NCBI GenBank assembly: GCA_946887025.1
Contig: CAMPJY010000002.1
Coordinates: 1 to 49,812, forward strand
Source of the DNA: an uncultured Salinimicrobium sp.
GTDB taxonomy: Bacteria; Bacteroidota; Bacteroidia; Flavobacteriales; Flavobacteriaceae
Length of the DNA stretch: 49,812 nucleotides
Reading direction: 5' to 3'
Under the pieces are notes generated by a model, which was not told the DNA's origin, searched no databases, and saw nothing but the letters and a program-made list of their open reading frames with translations. Each line of letters starts with the position of its first letter. Positions within the stretch are counted from its first letter, which is position 1. The translations under genes and the position numbers were made by a program. Shown here in pieces: positions 1 to 8,638 of this stretch.

Positions 1-44
1 CGGAAGTCCGAAGAAAAGATCTTCGCCATCTGCGGGAAAAAACC
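1..44. repeat. Dispersed intergenic repeat fragment (AGTCCGAAG plus ATCTGCGGGAAA)
   Basis: The bases before the rsmI stop contain GAAGTCCGAAGA followed by ATCTGCGGGAAA. The same two words occur together near 34564-34648, and the second word recurs near 5177-5220, so this is one copy of a dispersed composite repeat rather than unique spacer. The element runs off the window edge, so its full length cannot be seen. Confidence 0.6.
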
Positions 45-716
45 TTAGCGTTTCCCTCCTACTATCACCACAATCTCCCCTTTAGGCGGCTTGTTCTGAT
101 AATGTTCCAGCACCTCGGCTGCCGTCCCCCTGACCGTTTCCTCATGTAGTTTTGTGATCTCCCGCGATACAGAGACTGGTCGGTCAGCTCCAAAATACTC
201 CACGAACTGCCCCAAAGTCTTGACCAGCTTATGCGGCGATTCATAGAAGATCACAGTCCTGCTTTCCTCCGCCAATAACTGAAGGCGCGTCTGCCGCCCT
301 TTCTTGACGGGCAGGAAACCTTCAAATACGAACTTGTCGTTAGGGAAGCCACTGTTAACAAGTGCAGGCACAAAGGCGGTGGCCCCGGGCAGGCAGTCCA
401 CTTCTATTCCCACCTCCACACAGGAACGGGTGAGCAGGAAACCGGGATCGCTGATGGCGGGAGTCCCGGCATCACTTATGAGCGCGATGGTCTTTCCGTT
501 TTTGATCTGCTGTACCACCCCCTCCACGGTCTTATGCTCGTTGTGCATGTGGTGACTCTGCATGGGGGTATTGATGTCGAAATGCTTCAGCAGTTTACCG
601 CTGTTACGGGTATCCTCTGCCAGGATCACGTCCACTTCCTTCAGCACTTTTATCGCCCTGAAGGTCATGTCGTCAAGATTTCCTATGGGGGTGGGAACCA
701 GATATAATTTAGCCAT
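45..716 (-). CDS. rsmI: 16S rRNA (cytidine(1402)-2'-O)-methyltransferase RsmI
   Basis: RsmI uses S-adenosylmethionine to methylate the 2'-hydroxyl of C1402 in the decoding centre of 16S rRNA. The 223-residue protein shows the family's opening PTPIGNLDD (residues 8-16), the AEDTR segment (33-37) and the cofactor loop SDAGTPAISDPG (81-92), with ESPHK and the SREITKLHEE segment further on. This is the tetrapyrrole-methylase fold. The length is slightly under the usual 230-290 because the C-terminal extension seen in proteobacterial members is missing. It starts 8 bp after the stop of the upstream hypothetical gene and is probably cotranscribed with it. Family assignment is secure; the target is inferred from the family. 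Confidence 0.95.
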   Translation of the reverse strand: MAKLYLVPTPIGNLDDMTFRAIKVLKEVDVILAEDTRNSGKLLKHFDINTPMQSHHMHNEHKTVEGVVQQIKNGKTIALISDAGTPAISDPGFLLTRSCVEVGIEVDCLPGATAFVPALVNSGFPNDKFVFEGFLPVKKGRQTRLQLLAEESRTVIFYESPHKLVKTLGQFVEYFGADRPVSVSREITKLHEETVRGTAAEVLEHYQNKPPKGEIVVIVGGKR

Positions 717-724
717 GTGAGGGA

Positions 725-1609
725 TTAATCAAACCTGTTTTCCACGATATCGAGGAACCGGTGTTCATACTCCTCTTTGCCTTCCCAGTTATTGTAATCA
801 GGCTTCACCATCTGCAGCACAAAATCCTTGGCCTCCTCCCTTGATTTCAGGGTGTTCAGCTGTGATAGCACGCGGTTGTAGTCGCTGGTACTGCCATCGA
901 AAAGATGTCGTACAAAGGCTATACGGTCGTTTATCCCTATCTGGATGCCTTTTTTCAGTCTGTCGTTAATGGATCTTGGCTTTTCGGATTCATGGAATCG
1001 CATCTTTTCCTGCTGGTCGGGGAATCTGGATTTCCCTGTTTCACTGGACTGGGGTTTTTGGGGTTCCCTTTCTCTTGATTTTTCTGGCTCGAAGGAGGTT
1101 TTCTTCTCCGGAATCGATGGTTTTCGGTGCACGGGCTCAAACTGTGGCAGCTGATCGTAATGCACCCCTCCGATATCCTCCATATCGTTTTTCATATACC
1201 TACGCGGAAGTATATATTCCAGCATGTCGTCCACTTCCTGGGCCTCGGGAGGCATCTGTGCAACAATATCCTTAATCTTTTCAGTATTCGGTTCCATCAG
1301 GCCTTCCTGATCGTTGTATTGGGTCCCATCGGGGGCATATTCATCGTGCTCCTCCTCCGGAAGATCGTAATTATCAGTGTAGGTGACGGGAACTGATTCT
1401 ACGGAATTCTCTTCTTCAGAACGATCGGTGGGTTCGCTGAAGCTTTCAGTTCCAAGGATGGCAGACTCGGTGAAATGGAGCAAGGTAAGTTTCTCATAAA
1501 GTTGCAGGGCCAGCTTTTTCAATTCCAGGGAATTGACCTGCTCCTCCTGCTTTGACTGGATTATTTTTTCGGCTAAAGCTATTAACTCCTCTTTCAGTTG
1601 CTTTTTCAT
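725..1609 (-). CDS. Conserved hypothetical protein with disordered middle
   Basis: I do not recognise a characterised family. The 294-residue protein has three parts. An N-terminal helical segment (about 1-50) is rich in K, E, Q and L and may form a coiled coil. A long charged, low-complexity middle (about 55-205) is full of E, P, S and R and is probably disordered. A conserved-looking C-terminal block (about 213-294) contains INDRIAFVRHLF, a RVLSQLN segment, MVKPDYNNW and a final RFLDIVENRF. No signal peptide or membrane segment is visible, so it is probably cytoplasmic. It is the first gene of a leftward pair with rsmI and diverges from tdk. The C-terminal block is the part most likely to carry function. 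The ATG start is followed at once by a lysine-rich helix and fits the divergent promoter space. Confidence 0.8.
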   Translation of the reverse strand: MKKQLKEELIALAEKIIQSKQEEQVNSLELKKLALQLYEKLTLLHFTESAILGTESFSEPTDRSEEENSVESVPVTYTDNYDLPEEEHDEYAPDGTQYNDQEGLMEPNTEKIKDIVAQMPPEAQEVDDMLEYILPRRYMKNDMEDIGGVHYDQLPQFEPVHRKPSIPEKKTSFEPEKSREREPQKPQSSETGKSRFPDQQEKMRFHESEKPRSINDRLKKGIQIGINDRIAFVRHLFDGSTSDYNRVLSQLNTLKSREEAKDFVLQMVKPDYNNWEGKEEYEHRFLDIVENRFD

Positions 1610-1650
1610 AACTTTCCTACTTGGGTATTTATATGCGGTTGTATTTTTAA

Positions 1651-1658
1651 TATTTTTG
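1651..1658 (+). promoter_or_regulatory. Candidate Bacteroidota -7 element for tdk-alr
   Basis: TATTTTTG matches TAnnTTTG exactly. It lies about 50 bp before the preferred tdk ATG at 1711 and only 10 bp before the upstream in-frame ATG at 1669, which supports the later start. No TTG is found at the normal 17-23 bp distance, so the -33 half is weak or absent. Confidence 0.4.
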
Positions 1659-1710
1659 TTCCACCTTTATGCAAAAGCGAAGTTCGCTTTTTCGTCTTGA
1701 AAAATACAAA

Positions 1711-2349
1711 ATGTTTCTCGAAAATACAGTAAATCACAAGGAGCAATTTGGCTGGATCGAAGTTATCTGTGGTTCGATGTTCTCGGGAAAGACCGAGGAG
1801 CTGATCCGCAGATTGAAGCGTGCCACTTTTGCCAAACAGAAAGTAGAAATCTTTAAACCTGCCATCGACAGGAGGTACCATGACGAAATGGTGGTCTCCC
1901 ACGATTCCAATGAGATCAGGTCCACGCCGGTTCCCGCGGCTGCCAATATCAGGCTGCTTGCCGACGGCTGCGATGTGGTGGGGATCGACGAGGCCCAGTT
2001 TTTTGATGAGGAGATCGTGTGGGTTTGCAATGATCTCGCCAATAAAGGGATCAGGGTCATTGTGGCGGGACTGGATATGGATTTCAAGGGAAATCCCTTT
2101 GGCCCCATGCCCAATCTGATGGCTACCGCGGAATATGTGACTAAAGTCCACGCCGTCTGCACCCGTACGGGAAACCTTGCCCAGTACAGTTATCGCAAGG
2201 CCGCCAGTGAAGACCTGGTGCTGCTGGGGGAAACCGAGGAATACGAACCCCTGAGCCGTGCAGCTTTTTATAAAGCCAGGCTGAAGGAGAAAGTCAGGAC
2301 TTTCGAGGTTAAGGATCCCGAGGAATTGAATCCTCCTAAAGCCCAATAA
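1711..2349 (+). CDS. tdk: Thymidine kinase (type II)
   Basis: Phosphorylates thymidine (and deoxyuridine) with ATP in nucleotide salvage. With the ATG at 1711 the protein has 212 residues: a P-loop GSMFSGKT (21-28), a RRLKRA segment, the DEAQFFDE Walker B/catalytic region and a late [16 protein letters not shown] motif that is the nucleoside-binding lasso region. Most type II kinases bind a structural zinc with four Cys/His residues there. Here only one Cys is left (C-x-x-T rather than C-x-x-C), and the second pair is replaced by LSRAAFYK. An in-frame ATG at 1669 would add 14 basic residues but sits almost on the predicted promoter. It is followed by alr after one base, so the two are probably translated as a pair. 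Confidence 0.93.
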   Translation: MFLENTVNHKEQFGWIEVICGSMFSGKTEELIRRLKRATFAKQKVEIFKPAIDRRYHDEMVVSHDSNEIRSTPVPAAANIRLLADGCDVVGIDEAQFFDEEIVWVCNDLANKGIRVIVAGLDMDFKGNPFGPMPNLMATAEYVTKVHAVCTRTGNLAQYSYRKAASEDLVLLGETEEYEPLSRAAFYKARLKEKVRTFEVKDPEELNPPKAQ

Positions 2350-2350
2350 G

Positions 2351-3454
2351 ATGTCAAAAGCCCGGGAGACTGTGCTGGAGATAGATCTCCAGGCGCTGGA
2401 ACACAATTTCAACTACCTCTCCGAGAAAGCCGGACCAGGCGTAAAACGAATGGCGGTGGTCAAGGCCTATGGCTACGGCAGCGATGTGGTGGAGGTGGCG
2501 AAACGACTTGAAGCCATTGGCGCCGATTATCTTGCGGTAGCCTTCCCTTCTGAAGGCATTATTCTACGCGAAGCAGGAATTAAACTGCCCATCCTGGTGT
2601 TCCAGTCCCAGCCTTTGCATTTTGAATCGCTGATAGAGCATTGCCTGGAGCCAAGTCTATACAGCAAAAACCAGTTTTCCGAATTCTTAAAAGTAGCTGA
2701 AGCCAGAAAGCTGAAGAATTATCCTATTCATGTTAAATTTAATACAGGTCTCAACAGACTTGGTTTTTCCCCGGAAGCAACAGACGAGGTTTACGAACTG
2801 CTGAACCAGTCTGAAGCTATCCGGGCTGCCAGTTTTTTCTCCCATCTTTCTGCCAGCTGGGACTGGCAGGAGCGGGAATTCACTCTGGAGCAGATATATA
2901 CTTTTAAGCAGATTGCGGTGGAGCTTTATGAGAAACTGGATTATGAGCCCTGGCTCCATATCTGCAACACCTCGGGGATCATCAATTATCCCGAGGCCGC
3001 TTTTCATATGGTGCGGATGGGCATCGGCCTGTTCGGTTACGGGAACGACCCTGAGGTGGATAATCACCTGAAACCTGTCGCCACTCTGAAGACCGTGATT
3101 TCCCAGATCCATGAGCTGGAAGAAGGAGAATCTGTAGGTTATGACCGTGCCTTCAAGGCGGAGGGGCCCATGAGGAGCGCCACCCTGCCCATCGGCTACG
3201 GGGATGGGCTTGGCAGAACTTTCGGGAACCAGCGTGCAGGAGTTTTTATTGGCGACCAGTATGCCCCCATCATTGGAAATGTGTGTATGGATATGATCAT
3301 GATCGATGTCACCGGGATTTCCTGTGAAGAGGGGGACGAGGTGGTGATCTTTGGCGGACCGCAGCACGGATCTGCACTGGCGAAGGCGGGAGGCACCATT
3401 TCCTATGAACTGATCACCTCCATCTCACAAAGAGTAAAGAGGGTTTTAATATAG
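2351..3454 (+). CDS. alr: Alanine racemase (PLP-dependent)
   Basis: Interconverts L- and D-alanine to supply D-alanine for peptidoglycan; cytoplasmic. The 367-residue sequence has the PLP-binding lysine in VVKAYGYG (K38) and the second catalytic base, a tyrosine in ESVGYDRAF (Y264), which is contributed to the partner active site in the dimer. The PIGYGDGLGR motif and the terminal SQRVKR segment are also family hallmarks. It is a stand-alone racemase, not the MurF-Alr fusion found in part of the Bacteroidota. It begins one base after the tdk stop. A 59-bp spacer separates it from mscL, so read-through into mscL is possible. Confidence 0.95.
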   Translation: MSKARETVLEIDLQALEHNFNYLSEKAGPGVKRMAVVKAYGYGSDVVEVAKRLEAIGADYLAVAFPSEGIILREAGIKLPILVFQSQPLHFESLIEHCLEPSLYSKNQFSEFLKVAEARKLKNYPIHVKFNTGLNRLGFSPEATDEVYELLNQSEAIRAASFFSHLSASWDWQEREFTLEQIYTFKQIAVELYEKLDYEPWLHICNTSGIINYPEAAFHMVRMGIGLFGYGNDPEVDNHLKPVATLKTVISQIHELEEGESVGYDRAFKAEGPMRSATLPIGYGDGLGRTFGNQRAGVFIGDQYAPIIGNVCMDMIMIDVTGISCEEGDEVVIFGGPQHGSALAKAGGTISYELITSISQRVKRVLI

Positions 3455-3513
3455 ATTTAATCTTTCATTAAGATTTTTTGTATATTAGTAAATACTAACC
3501 CAATCAATCAATT

Positions 3514-3942
3514 ATGGCATTTATTCAAGATTTCAAGGCCTTCGTCATGAAAGGCAACATTATCGATCTGGCAGTAGCGGTAATCATTGGTGCTGCCTTC
3601 GGAAAAATTGTCACTTCCCTTGTGGATGACATCATCATGCCTGTAGTCGGATTGCTGCTGGGCGGGATCGATTTCAGCAGACAATTCTTTGCCCTCGACG
3701 GGAATTCCTATGAAAGTCTGGAAGCCGCAAAAGAAGCCGGCGCTGCTACCCTGACCTATGGGAATTTCATTCAGGTGGTGATCAATTTCCTCATTATCGC
3801 CTTCTCCATCTTTTTAATACTTAAGGCCTACGAAAGGACCAAGAAGAAAAAAGAAGCCGCCCCTGCTGCCCCAAAAGGGCCTACTCAGGAAGAGCTGCTT
3901 GTGGAGATCAGGGATGAGCTGAGAAAAAAGAATAATTTATAG
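3514..3942 (+). CDS. mscL: Large-conductance mechanosensitive channel MscL
   Basis: Forms a pentameric inner-membrane pore that opens under membrane tension and releases solutes after hypo-osmotic shock. The 142-residue protein has the N-terminal amphipathic helix, the pore-lining first membrane segment (about 17-45, containing [14 protein letters not shown]), a periplasmic loop with two Gly-Ala/Ser-rich stretches, a second membrane segment (about 83-101) and a charged cytoplasmic C-terminal helix (KKKKEAAPA, then [14 protein letters not shown]). Length is normal for the family (about 130-150). A strong hairpin-T-tract terminator follows, so the transcript probably ends here. Confidence 0.96.
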   Translation: MAFIQDFKAFVMKGNIIDLAVAVIIGAAFGKIVTSLVDDIIMPVVGLLLGGIDFSRQFFALDGNSYESLEAAKEAGAATLTYGNFIQVVINFLIIAFSIFLILKAYERTKKKKEAAPAAPKGPTQEELLVEIRDELRKKNNL

Positions 3943-3986
3943 AATCTGAACGTCTGTAGTAACCGCTACACTATATGTCTAACCCT

Positions 3987-4015
3987 AAACCACGCCCAAG
4001 GCGTGGTTTTTTTTT
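3987..4015 (+). terminator. Rho-independent terminator after mscL
   Basis: CCACGCC (3990-3996) pairs perfectly with GGCGTGG (4000-4006) across a CAA loop. Flanking AAA/TTT extends the stem to ten pairs, and a run of nine T follows the GC stem. Confidence 0.9.
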
Positions 4016-4089
4016 CGGTATCCAGGTTAAACATAACGGGGAAATGTGTACAATTTCCGTGAGAAGATTCTATTTCAATTTTTCATTGA

Positions 4090-4097
4090 TACATTTG
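4090..4097 (+). promoter_or_regulatory. Candidate -7 element for asd
   Basis: TACATTTG matches TAnnTTTG and lies 26 bp before the asd ATG, a normal leader length in this phylum. No clear TTG lies 17-23 bp upstream. Confidence 0.45.
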
Positions 4098-4123
4098 CAG
4101 AATTAACTCCGTAAATTAATCTT

Positions 4124-5137
4124 ATGAAAATAGCAGTAGTTGGGGCCACCGGGATGGTAGGCCAGGTGATGTTAAAGGTACTGGCGGAAAGGAATTTCCC
4201 AGTAAGTGAATTATTGCCCGTGGCATCAGAGAGATCCATTGGTAAGAAGATCAGCTTCAGAGGCAAGGACTATGAAGTAATAGGATTGGAGGAAGCCGTT
4301 CGACTAAAACCTGATTTTGCTCTTTTCTCTGCGGGAGGAAGTACCTCTCTGGAATGGGCTCCTAAATTTGCGGAAGCCGGCTCTACTGTCATTGACAACT
4401 CTTCCGCCTGGAGAATGGATGTCACCAAAAAACTGGTCGTGCCTGAGATCAATGCCAAAGATCTGAGTCCTGAGGACAAAATAATCGCCAATCCCAACTG
4501 TTCCACGATACAGATGGTGATGGCCCTTGCTCCGCTTCATTCAAAATACAAAGTGAAGCGAGTGGTGGTATCGACTTACCAGTCCATAACCGGGACAGGC
4601 GTAAAGGCAGTGCAGCAGCTGGAGAACGAGTACAAAGGCGAAAAAGGGGAAATGGCCTATCCTTATCCCATACATCGGAATGCCATCCCTCACTGTGATG
4701 TCTTTGAGGAGAATGGCTACACCAAGGAGGAGATGAAGCTGGTCAATGAAACCAGGAAGATCCTTAAAGACGACAGCATCGCCGTCACCGCAACTGCCAT
4801 CCGTATTCCCGTGGTCGGGGGGCACAGCGAATCGGTGAATGTGGAATTTGAGAAGGACTTCGATATAGACGAGATCCGCAGGGATCTGAAGAACTTCCCC
4901 GGAATAAAAGTACAGGACAACCTAGATGTGAACACCTACCCCATGCCCATTTATGCGGAAGGCAAGGATGAAGTTTTCGTGGGTCGAATCCGAAGGGACC
5001 ATTCCCAACCCAACACTCTCAACATGTGGATCGTTGCCGACAACCTTCGCAAAGGTGCCGCCACCAATGCAATTCAGATTGCTGAATATTTAATAAAGAA
5101 AAAGGATCTGGAACAAAACTGGACGAAGATCGTGTAA
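4124..5137 (+). CDS. asd: Aspartate-semialdehyde dehydrogenase
   Basis: Reduces aspartyl phosphate to aspartate semialdehyde with NADPH, the branch point to lysine/diaminopimelate, methionine and threonine. The 337-residue protein opens with the dinucleotide-binding VVGATGMVGQ (5-14). It carries the catalytic cysteine in NPNCSTIQ (C126) and the substrate-binding VVGGHSESV with its active-site histidine, followed by RIRRD near the C-terminus. Length matches the bacterial enzyme. It stands alone between the mscL terminator and a repeat-bearing spacer, so it is probably monocistronic. Confidence 0.96.
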   Translation: MKIAVVGATGMVGQVMLKVLAERNFPVSELLPVASERSIGKKISFRGKDYEVIGLEEAVRLKPDFALFSAGGSTSLEWAPKFAEAGSTVIDNSSAWRMDVTKKLVVPEINAKDLSPEDKIIANPNCSTIQMVMALAPLHSKYKVKRVVVSTYQSITGTGVKAVQQLENEYKGEKGEMAYPYPIHRNAIPHCDVFEENGYTKEEMKLVNETRKILKDDSIAVTATAIRIPVVGGHSESVNVEFEKDFDIDEIRRDLKNFPGIKVQDNLDVNTYPMPIYAEGKDEVFVGRIRRDHSQPNTLNMWIVADNLRKGAATNAIQIAEYLIKKKDLEQNWTKIV

Positions 5138-5321
5138 TCGGTGCTCGGGTTTATGTTTAAGGTTTGCTGATAAATAATCTGCGAAAATCTGCGCTATAAA
5201 TCTGCGTTATCTGCGGGAAACCCTTAGGAAACCTTTGGGACCATCAACCTTAATTAAAAACTGGAAACCGTAAACCGAAAACTCCTATATTTACCATCCT
5301 TAACCGCAATTCTGCATAAAA
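5138..5321. repeat. Spacer with ATCTGCG tandem repeat (5177-5220)
   Basis: The asd-to-peptidase spacer holds four copies of an AATCTGCG-type word within 44 bp, ending in ATCTGCGGGAAA. The same ending occurs at 28-40 and about 34632-34644. No ORF or clear terminator is seen; a TATATTTA at 5286-5293 is one base off the -7 consensus. Confidence 0.6.
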
Positions 5322-7478
5322 ATGAAAAAAACAATCCTGAGCGTTTTCTCTGTGGGACTCCTTTGTTCCTGCGGCAGTGAGGTCTCAAAAGAATCAACAG
5401 CCTTGACGTATCCTGAAACCAAAAAAGTAGACACCGTCACCAATTATTTTGGCACTGAAGTTCCGGACCCTTACAGATGGCTGGAAAACGACCGTAGTGA
5501 AGAGACTGAAGACTGGGTGAAATCCCAGAACGAGGTCACCTTTGGATACCTCGAGTCCATCCCCTACAGAAAGGAACTTGAAAACAGGCTTTCCGCCCTT
5601 TGGAACTATGAAAAAATAGGAGCTCCATGGAAGGAAGGGGATTATATTTATTTCTCCAAGAACGACGGGCTTCAGAACCAGTCGGTCATCTATCGCAAAA
5701 AAGGAGAGGACGGAACTCCTGAAGTATTCCTCGACCCTAACAAATTCAGCAAGGACGGTACCACCTCACTGGGTGGGCTGAGCTTCTCTGAAGACGGGAA
5801 GACTCTCGCTTACAGCATTTCCGAAGGTGGAAGTGACTGGAGAAAAATCATCATCATGGATGCTGAGACCCGCGAGATTGTGGAAGATACCCTGGTGGAT
5901 GTGAAATTCAGTGGCATGTCCTGGAAAGGAAATGAAGGGTTTTACTACTCCAGCTATGAGAAGCCTGAAGGCAGTGAACTCTCTGCCAAAACGGATCAGC
6001 ATAAACTTTACTACCACAAGCTGGGAACGCCTCAGGGGGATGACAAACTCATTTTCGGAGGAACCGAAGCGCAGAAACACCGCTATGTTGGTGGTGGCGT
6101 GACAGAAGACAACAGGTATCTGGTAATTTCAGCTACGAATGCCACTTCCGGAGGAAAACTGTTTCTGATGGACCTTACCAAAGAAAATCCTGAACTGGTA
6201 ACCATTCTTGATAACGACAAAACCGACAGTTATGTGATCGATAATGTTGGCAGCAAGCTGTATATAGTTACCAATCTTGATGCGCCTAACAAAAAGATAG
6301 TAACGGTTGATGCATCCAATCCGACGCCTGAGAACTGGGTGGATTTTATTCCTGAAACAGAAAACGTACTGAGTCCTGCCACTGCTGGAGGCTATTTCTT
6401 TACAGAATATATGGTGGACGCCATTTCAAAGGTGAAGCAGTATGACTACAACGGAAAACTCGTCCGTGAAGTGGAGCTTCCCGGAATAGGAAGTGCCAGT
6501 GGTTTCGGTGGAAAAAAGGAGGAAAAGGAACTTTATTTCTACTTCACCAACTATGTTACTCCCGGAAGCATCTATAAGTACGATGTTGAGACGGGAATTT
6601 CAGAATTATACAACAAACCTGCCATTGACTTCAATCCTGAGGATTATGAAAGCGAGCAGGTTTTTTATACCTCCAAGGACGGAACCAAGGTGCCTATGAT
6701 CATCACTTACAAGAAAGGCCTTGAGAGAGACGGTAAAAATCCTACCATCCTCTACGGATATGGAGGATTCAACATCAGCCTGACCCCTTCTTTCAGCATC
6801 GCCAATGCAGTGTGGATGGAGCAGGGTGGAATTTATGCAGTGCCTAACCTTCGCGGAGGAGGGGAATACGGGAAAAAATGGCATGATGCGGGAACCAAAC
6901 TTCAGAAACAGAATGTGTTTGATGATTTCATCGCTGCTGCGGAATACCTGATCGAGAACGACTATACTTCCAGCGATTATTTGGCGATAAGAGGAGGTTC
7001 CAACGGAGGATTGCTTGTGGGAGCTACCATGACTCAGCGTCCCGACCTGATGCAGGTGGCTTTGCCAGCAGTAGGGGTAATGGACATGCTGCGTTACCAC
7101 ACTTTTACCGCGGGCGCAGGATGGGCCTATGATTACGGAACTGCGGACGACAGCAAGGAGATGTTCGACTATCTCTATGGCTACTCACCCGTACATAATG
7201 TGGAAAAAGGGGTGGCATATCCAGCGACTCTTGTCACTACGGGTGACCATGACGACCGCGTTGTCCCTGCGCATTCCTTTAAGTTCGCTGCGGAATTACA
7301 GGAAAAGCATGCTGGAAATTCTCCTGTGCTGATCCGCATTGAGACCAATGCAGGTCACGGAGCAGGTACCCCGGTGAGCAAGACCATTGAGCAATATGCC
7401 GATATCTTTGCCTTCACCCTTTACAATATGGGCTTTGAGGTGTTGCCTGAAAAGGTGGATGCCAAGGTGAAAGGATAA
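5322..7478 (+). CDS. Prolyl oligopeptidase family (S9A) lipoprotein
   Basis: A serine peptidase that cleaves short peptides after proline. The 718-residue protein begins with a lipoprotein signal: basic MKK, a hydrophobic stretch and the lipobox LLCSC, so it is probably anchored in the cell envelope on the periplasmic side. A seven-bladed propeller (about 80-430) precedes the alpha/beta hydrolase domain. The catalytic triad is visible: Ser in RGGSNGG (S560), Asp in GDHDDRVVP (D644) and His in NAGHGAG (H679). An N-terminal [10 protein letters not shown] motif is also typical. Length equals the family norm (about 700) plus the signal. It is flanked by its own terminator and likely monocistronic. 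Lipid-anchored prolyl oligopeptidases are common in Bacteroidota. Confidence 0.95.
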   Translation: MKKTILSVFSVGLLCSCGSEVSKESTALTYPETKKVDTVTNYFGTEVPDPYRWLENDRSEETEDWVKSQNEVTFGYLESIPYRKELENRLSALWNYEKIGAPWKEGDYIYFSKNDGLQNQSVIYRKKGEDGTPEVFLDPNKFSKDGTTSLGGLSFSEDGKTLAYSISEGGSDWRKIIIMDAETREIVEDTLVDVKFSGMSWKGNEGFYYSSYEKPEGSELSAKTDQHKLYYHKLGTPQGDDKLIFGGTEAQKHRYVGGGVTEDNRYLVISATNATSGGKLFLMDLTKENPELVTILDNDKTDSYVIDNVGSKLYIVTNLDAPNKKIVTVDASNPTPENWVDFIPETENVLSPATAGGYFFTEYMVDAISKVKQYDYNGKLVREVELPGIGSASGFGGKKEEKELYFYFTNYVTPGSIYKYDVETGISELYNKPAIDFNPEDYESEQVFYTSKDGTKVPMIITYKKGLERDGKNPTILYGYGGFNISLTPSFSIANAVWMEQGGIYAVPNLRGGGEYGKKWHDAGTKLQKQNVFDDFIAAAEYLIENDYTSSDYLAIRGGSNGGLLVGATMTQRPDLMQVALPAVGVMDMLRYHTFTAGAGWAYDYGTADDSKEMFDYLYGYSPVHNVEKGVAYPATLVTTGDHDDRVVPAHSFKFAAELQEKHAGNSPVLIRIETNAGHGAGTPVSKTIEQYADIFAFTLYNMGFEVLPEKVDAKVKG

Positions 7479-7504
7479 TCCGCAATAGTATATCATTTAA
7501 AAAG

Positions 7505-7534
7505 TCCCTGCATTTTGGTGCGGGGATTTTTTTT
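7505..7534 (+). terminator. Rho-independent terminator after the prolyl oligopeptidase
   Basis: TCCCTGCA (7505-7512) pairs with TGCGGGGA (7519-7526), one G-U pair included, across a TTTTGG loop and is followed by eight T. Confidence 0.85.
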
Positions 7535-7595
7535 GTCATAAACCCCAGAAATAGAATTAATTTGGGTATATACTGATTTTCCAGCCCCCTTTCTA

Positions 7596-7603
7596 TATTT
7601 TTG
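7596..7603 (+). promoter_or_regulatory. Possible -7 element directly before the ABC ATPase start
   Basis: TATTTTTG fits TAnnTTTG but ends only 4 bp before the ATG. If used, the transcript would be leaderless or the true start would be further in. No TTG is found at the expected distance, so this may be chance in AT-rich sequence. Confidence 0.3.
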
Positions 7604-7607
7604 TACC

Positions 7608-8615
7608 ATGCTGGATCTCAAAAAAATCTCCTTCAGTTATACCGAAGCCCCCTTCATTAAAAACCTGAGCCTGAAAATTGCCAAAGGGGAGACCATTTCC
7701 CTGATCGGCGCCAGTGGATGCGGGAAAAGTACCCTGCTGCAGCTTATATACGGGCTGCACCATGTAGAGGGCGAGATCTTTTGGAATGGAGAAAAGCTGC
7801 TGGGGCCGAACTTTAATCTGGTGCCCGGGGAGGATTTTATCAAATATCTCACGCAGGATTTCGACCTGATGCCCTCTATTACGGTGGCGGAGAATGTCGG
7901 GAAGCATCTTTCCAACGTCCATCCTGGAAAGAAACAGAAACGCATCAGGGAACTGCTGGACCTGGTGGAAATGAAGGAACTGGCTGATACCAAAGCCAAA
8001 TACCTCAGCGGAGGGCAGCAGCAAAGGGTAGCCCTGGCAAGGGCGCTGGCCCGGGAGCCGGAGATCCTGCTCCTGGATGAGCCTTTCAGCCATATCGATC
8101 ATTTCAGGAAGAACAAACTCCGCCGCAGCCTCTTTGCCTATCTCAAAGAGAAGAAGGTTACCTGTGTGGTAGCTACTCACGACAGTACCGACGCCCTTTC
8201 CTTTGCAGACAGGACGCTGGTGATGAAGGCAGGGAAGTTAATTGCCAAGGGGTCGCCCCGGGAGCTGTATCAGAACCCGAAAAACATTTATGTGGCATCG
8301 CTGTTTGGGGATGTGAACGAATTGCCTGGAGAGCTGCTGCGGGAGAGTGGAGAGGGGAGAGTGGAAAGTGGAGAGTGGAGAGAGGAAAGTGGGAAGAGGA
8401 AAAAAGTTATTCTTTATCCGCATGAAATAAGGGTGGTTGAAGACTCGGGGTTTTCAGCACAAATCAGAACATCTTATTTCAAGGGTGATGTTTTCCTGAT
8501 TGAGGCCGAGCTGCAGGGGAATGTCATATTTTTCGAACATCCAACTTCGTTGGAAAAAGGTGCGGAAGTATGTCTCGAGGTTTCGGAGGAGCTGATGAAA
8601 TTCAGACTGCGGTAG
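7608..8615 (+). CDS. ABC transporter ATP-binding protein (iron/spermidine/sulfate type), orphan
   Basis: Cytoplasmic ATPase subunit of an ABC importer. Visible motifs are Walker A GASGCGKST (34-42), a Q-loop region with LTQDFDLMPS, signature LSGGQQQR, Walker B ILLLDEPF and the switch histidine in VVATHDS. The ATPase domain (about 1-240) is followed by a small C-terminal beta domain (about 266-335) resembling the TOBE-type regulatory domain of PotA/CysA/FbpC relatives. Between them, residues about 245-265 are encoded by a GA-rich repeat (RESGEGRVESGEWREESGKR), which looks like an in-frame insertion of low-complexity DNA. No permease or binding-protein gene lies nearby, so the substrate cannot be inferred; partners must be encoded elsewhere. 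Confidence 0.9.
   Translation: MLDLKKISFSYTEAPFIKNLSLKIAKGETISLIGASGCGKSTLLQLIYGLHHVEGEIFWNGEKLLGPNFNLVPGEDFIKYLTQDFDLMPSITVAENVGKHLSNVHPGKKQKRIRELLDLVEMKELADTKAKYLSGGQQQRVALARALAREPEILLLDEPFSHIDHFRKNKLRRSLFAYLKEKKVTCVVATHDSTDALSFADRTLVMKAGKLIAKGSPRELYQNPKNIYVASLFGDVNELPGELLRESGEGRVESGEWREESGKRKKVILYPHEIRVVEDSGFSAQIRTSYFKGDVFLIEAELQGNVIFFEHPTSLEKGAEVCLEVSEELMKFRLR
8341..8406 (+). repeat. GA-rich low-complexity repeat inside the ABC ATPase gene
   Basis: About 65 bp of almost pure purine built from GAGAGTGGA and GGAAAGTGG words. It keeps the reading frame and encodes a Ser-Gly-Glu-Arg linker between the ATPase and C-terminal domains. The composition differs sharply from the flanking coding sequence. 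Confidence 0.8.
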
Positions 8616-8638
8616 AGAAGCAATGCATTGTGTCTGTA

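Noticed and set aside
1606..2412. 268-codon minus-strand ORF opposite tdk
   Set aside because: Lies wholly antisense to a clear thymidine kinase; its translation has no recognisable motif and overlaps both neighbours.
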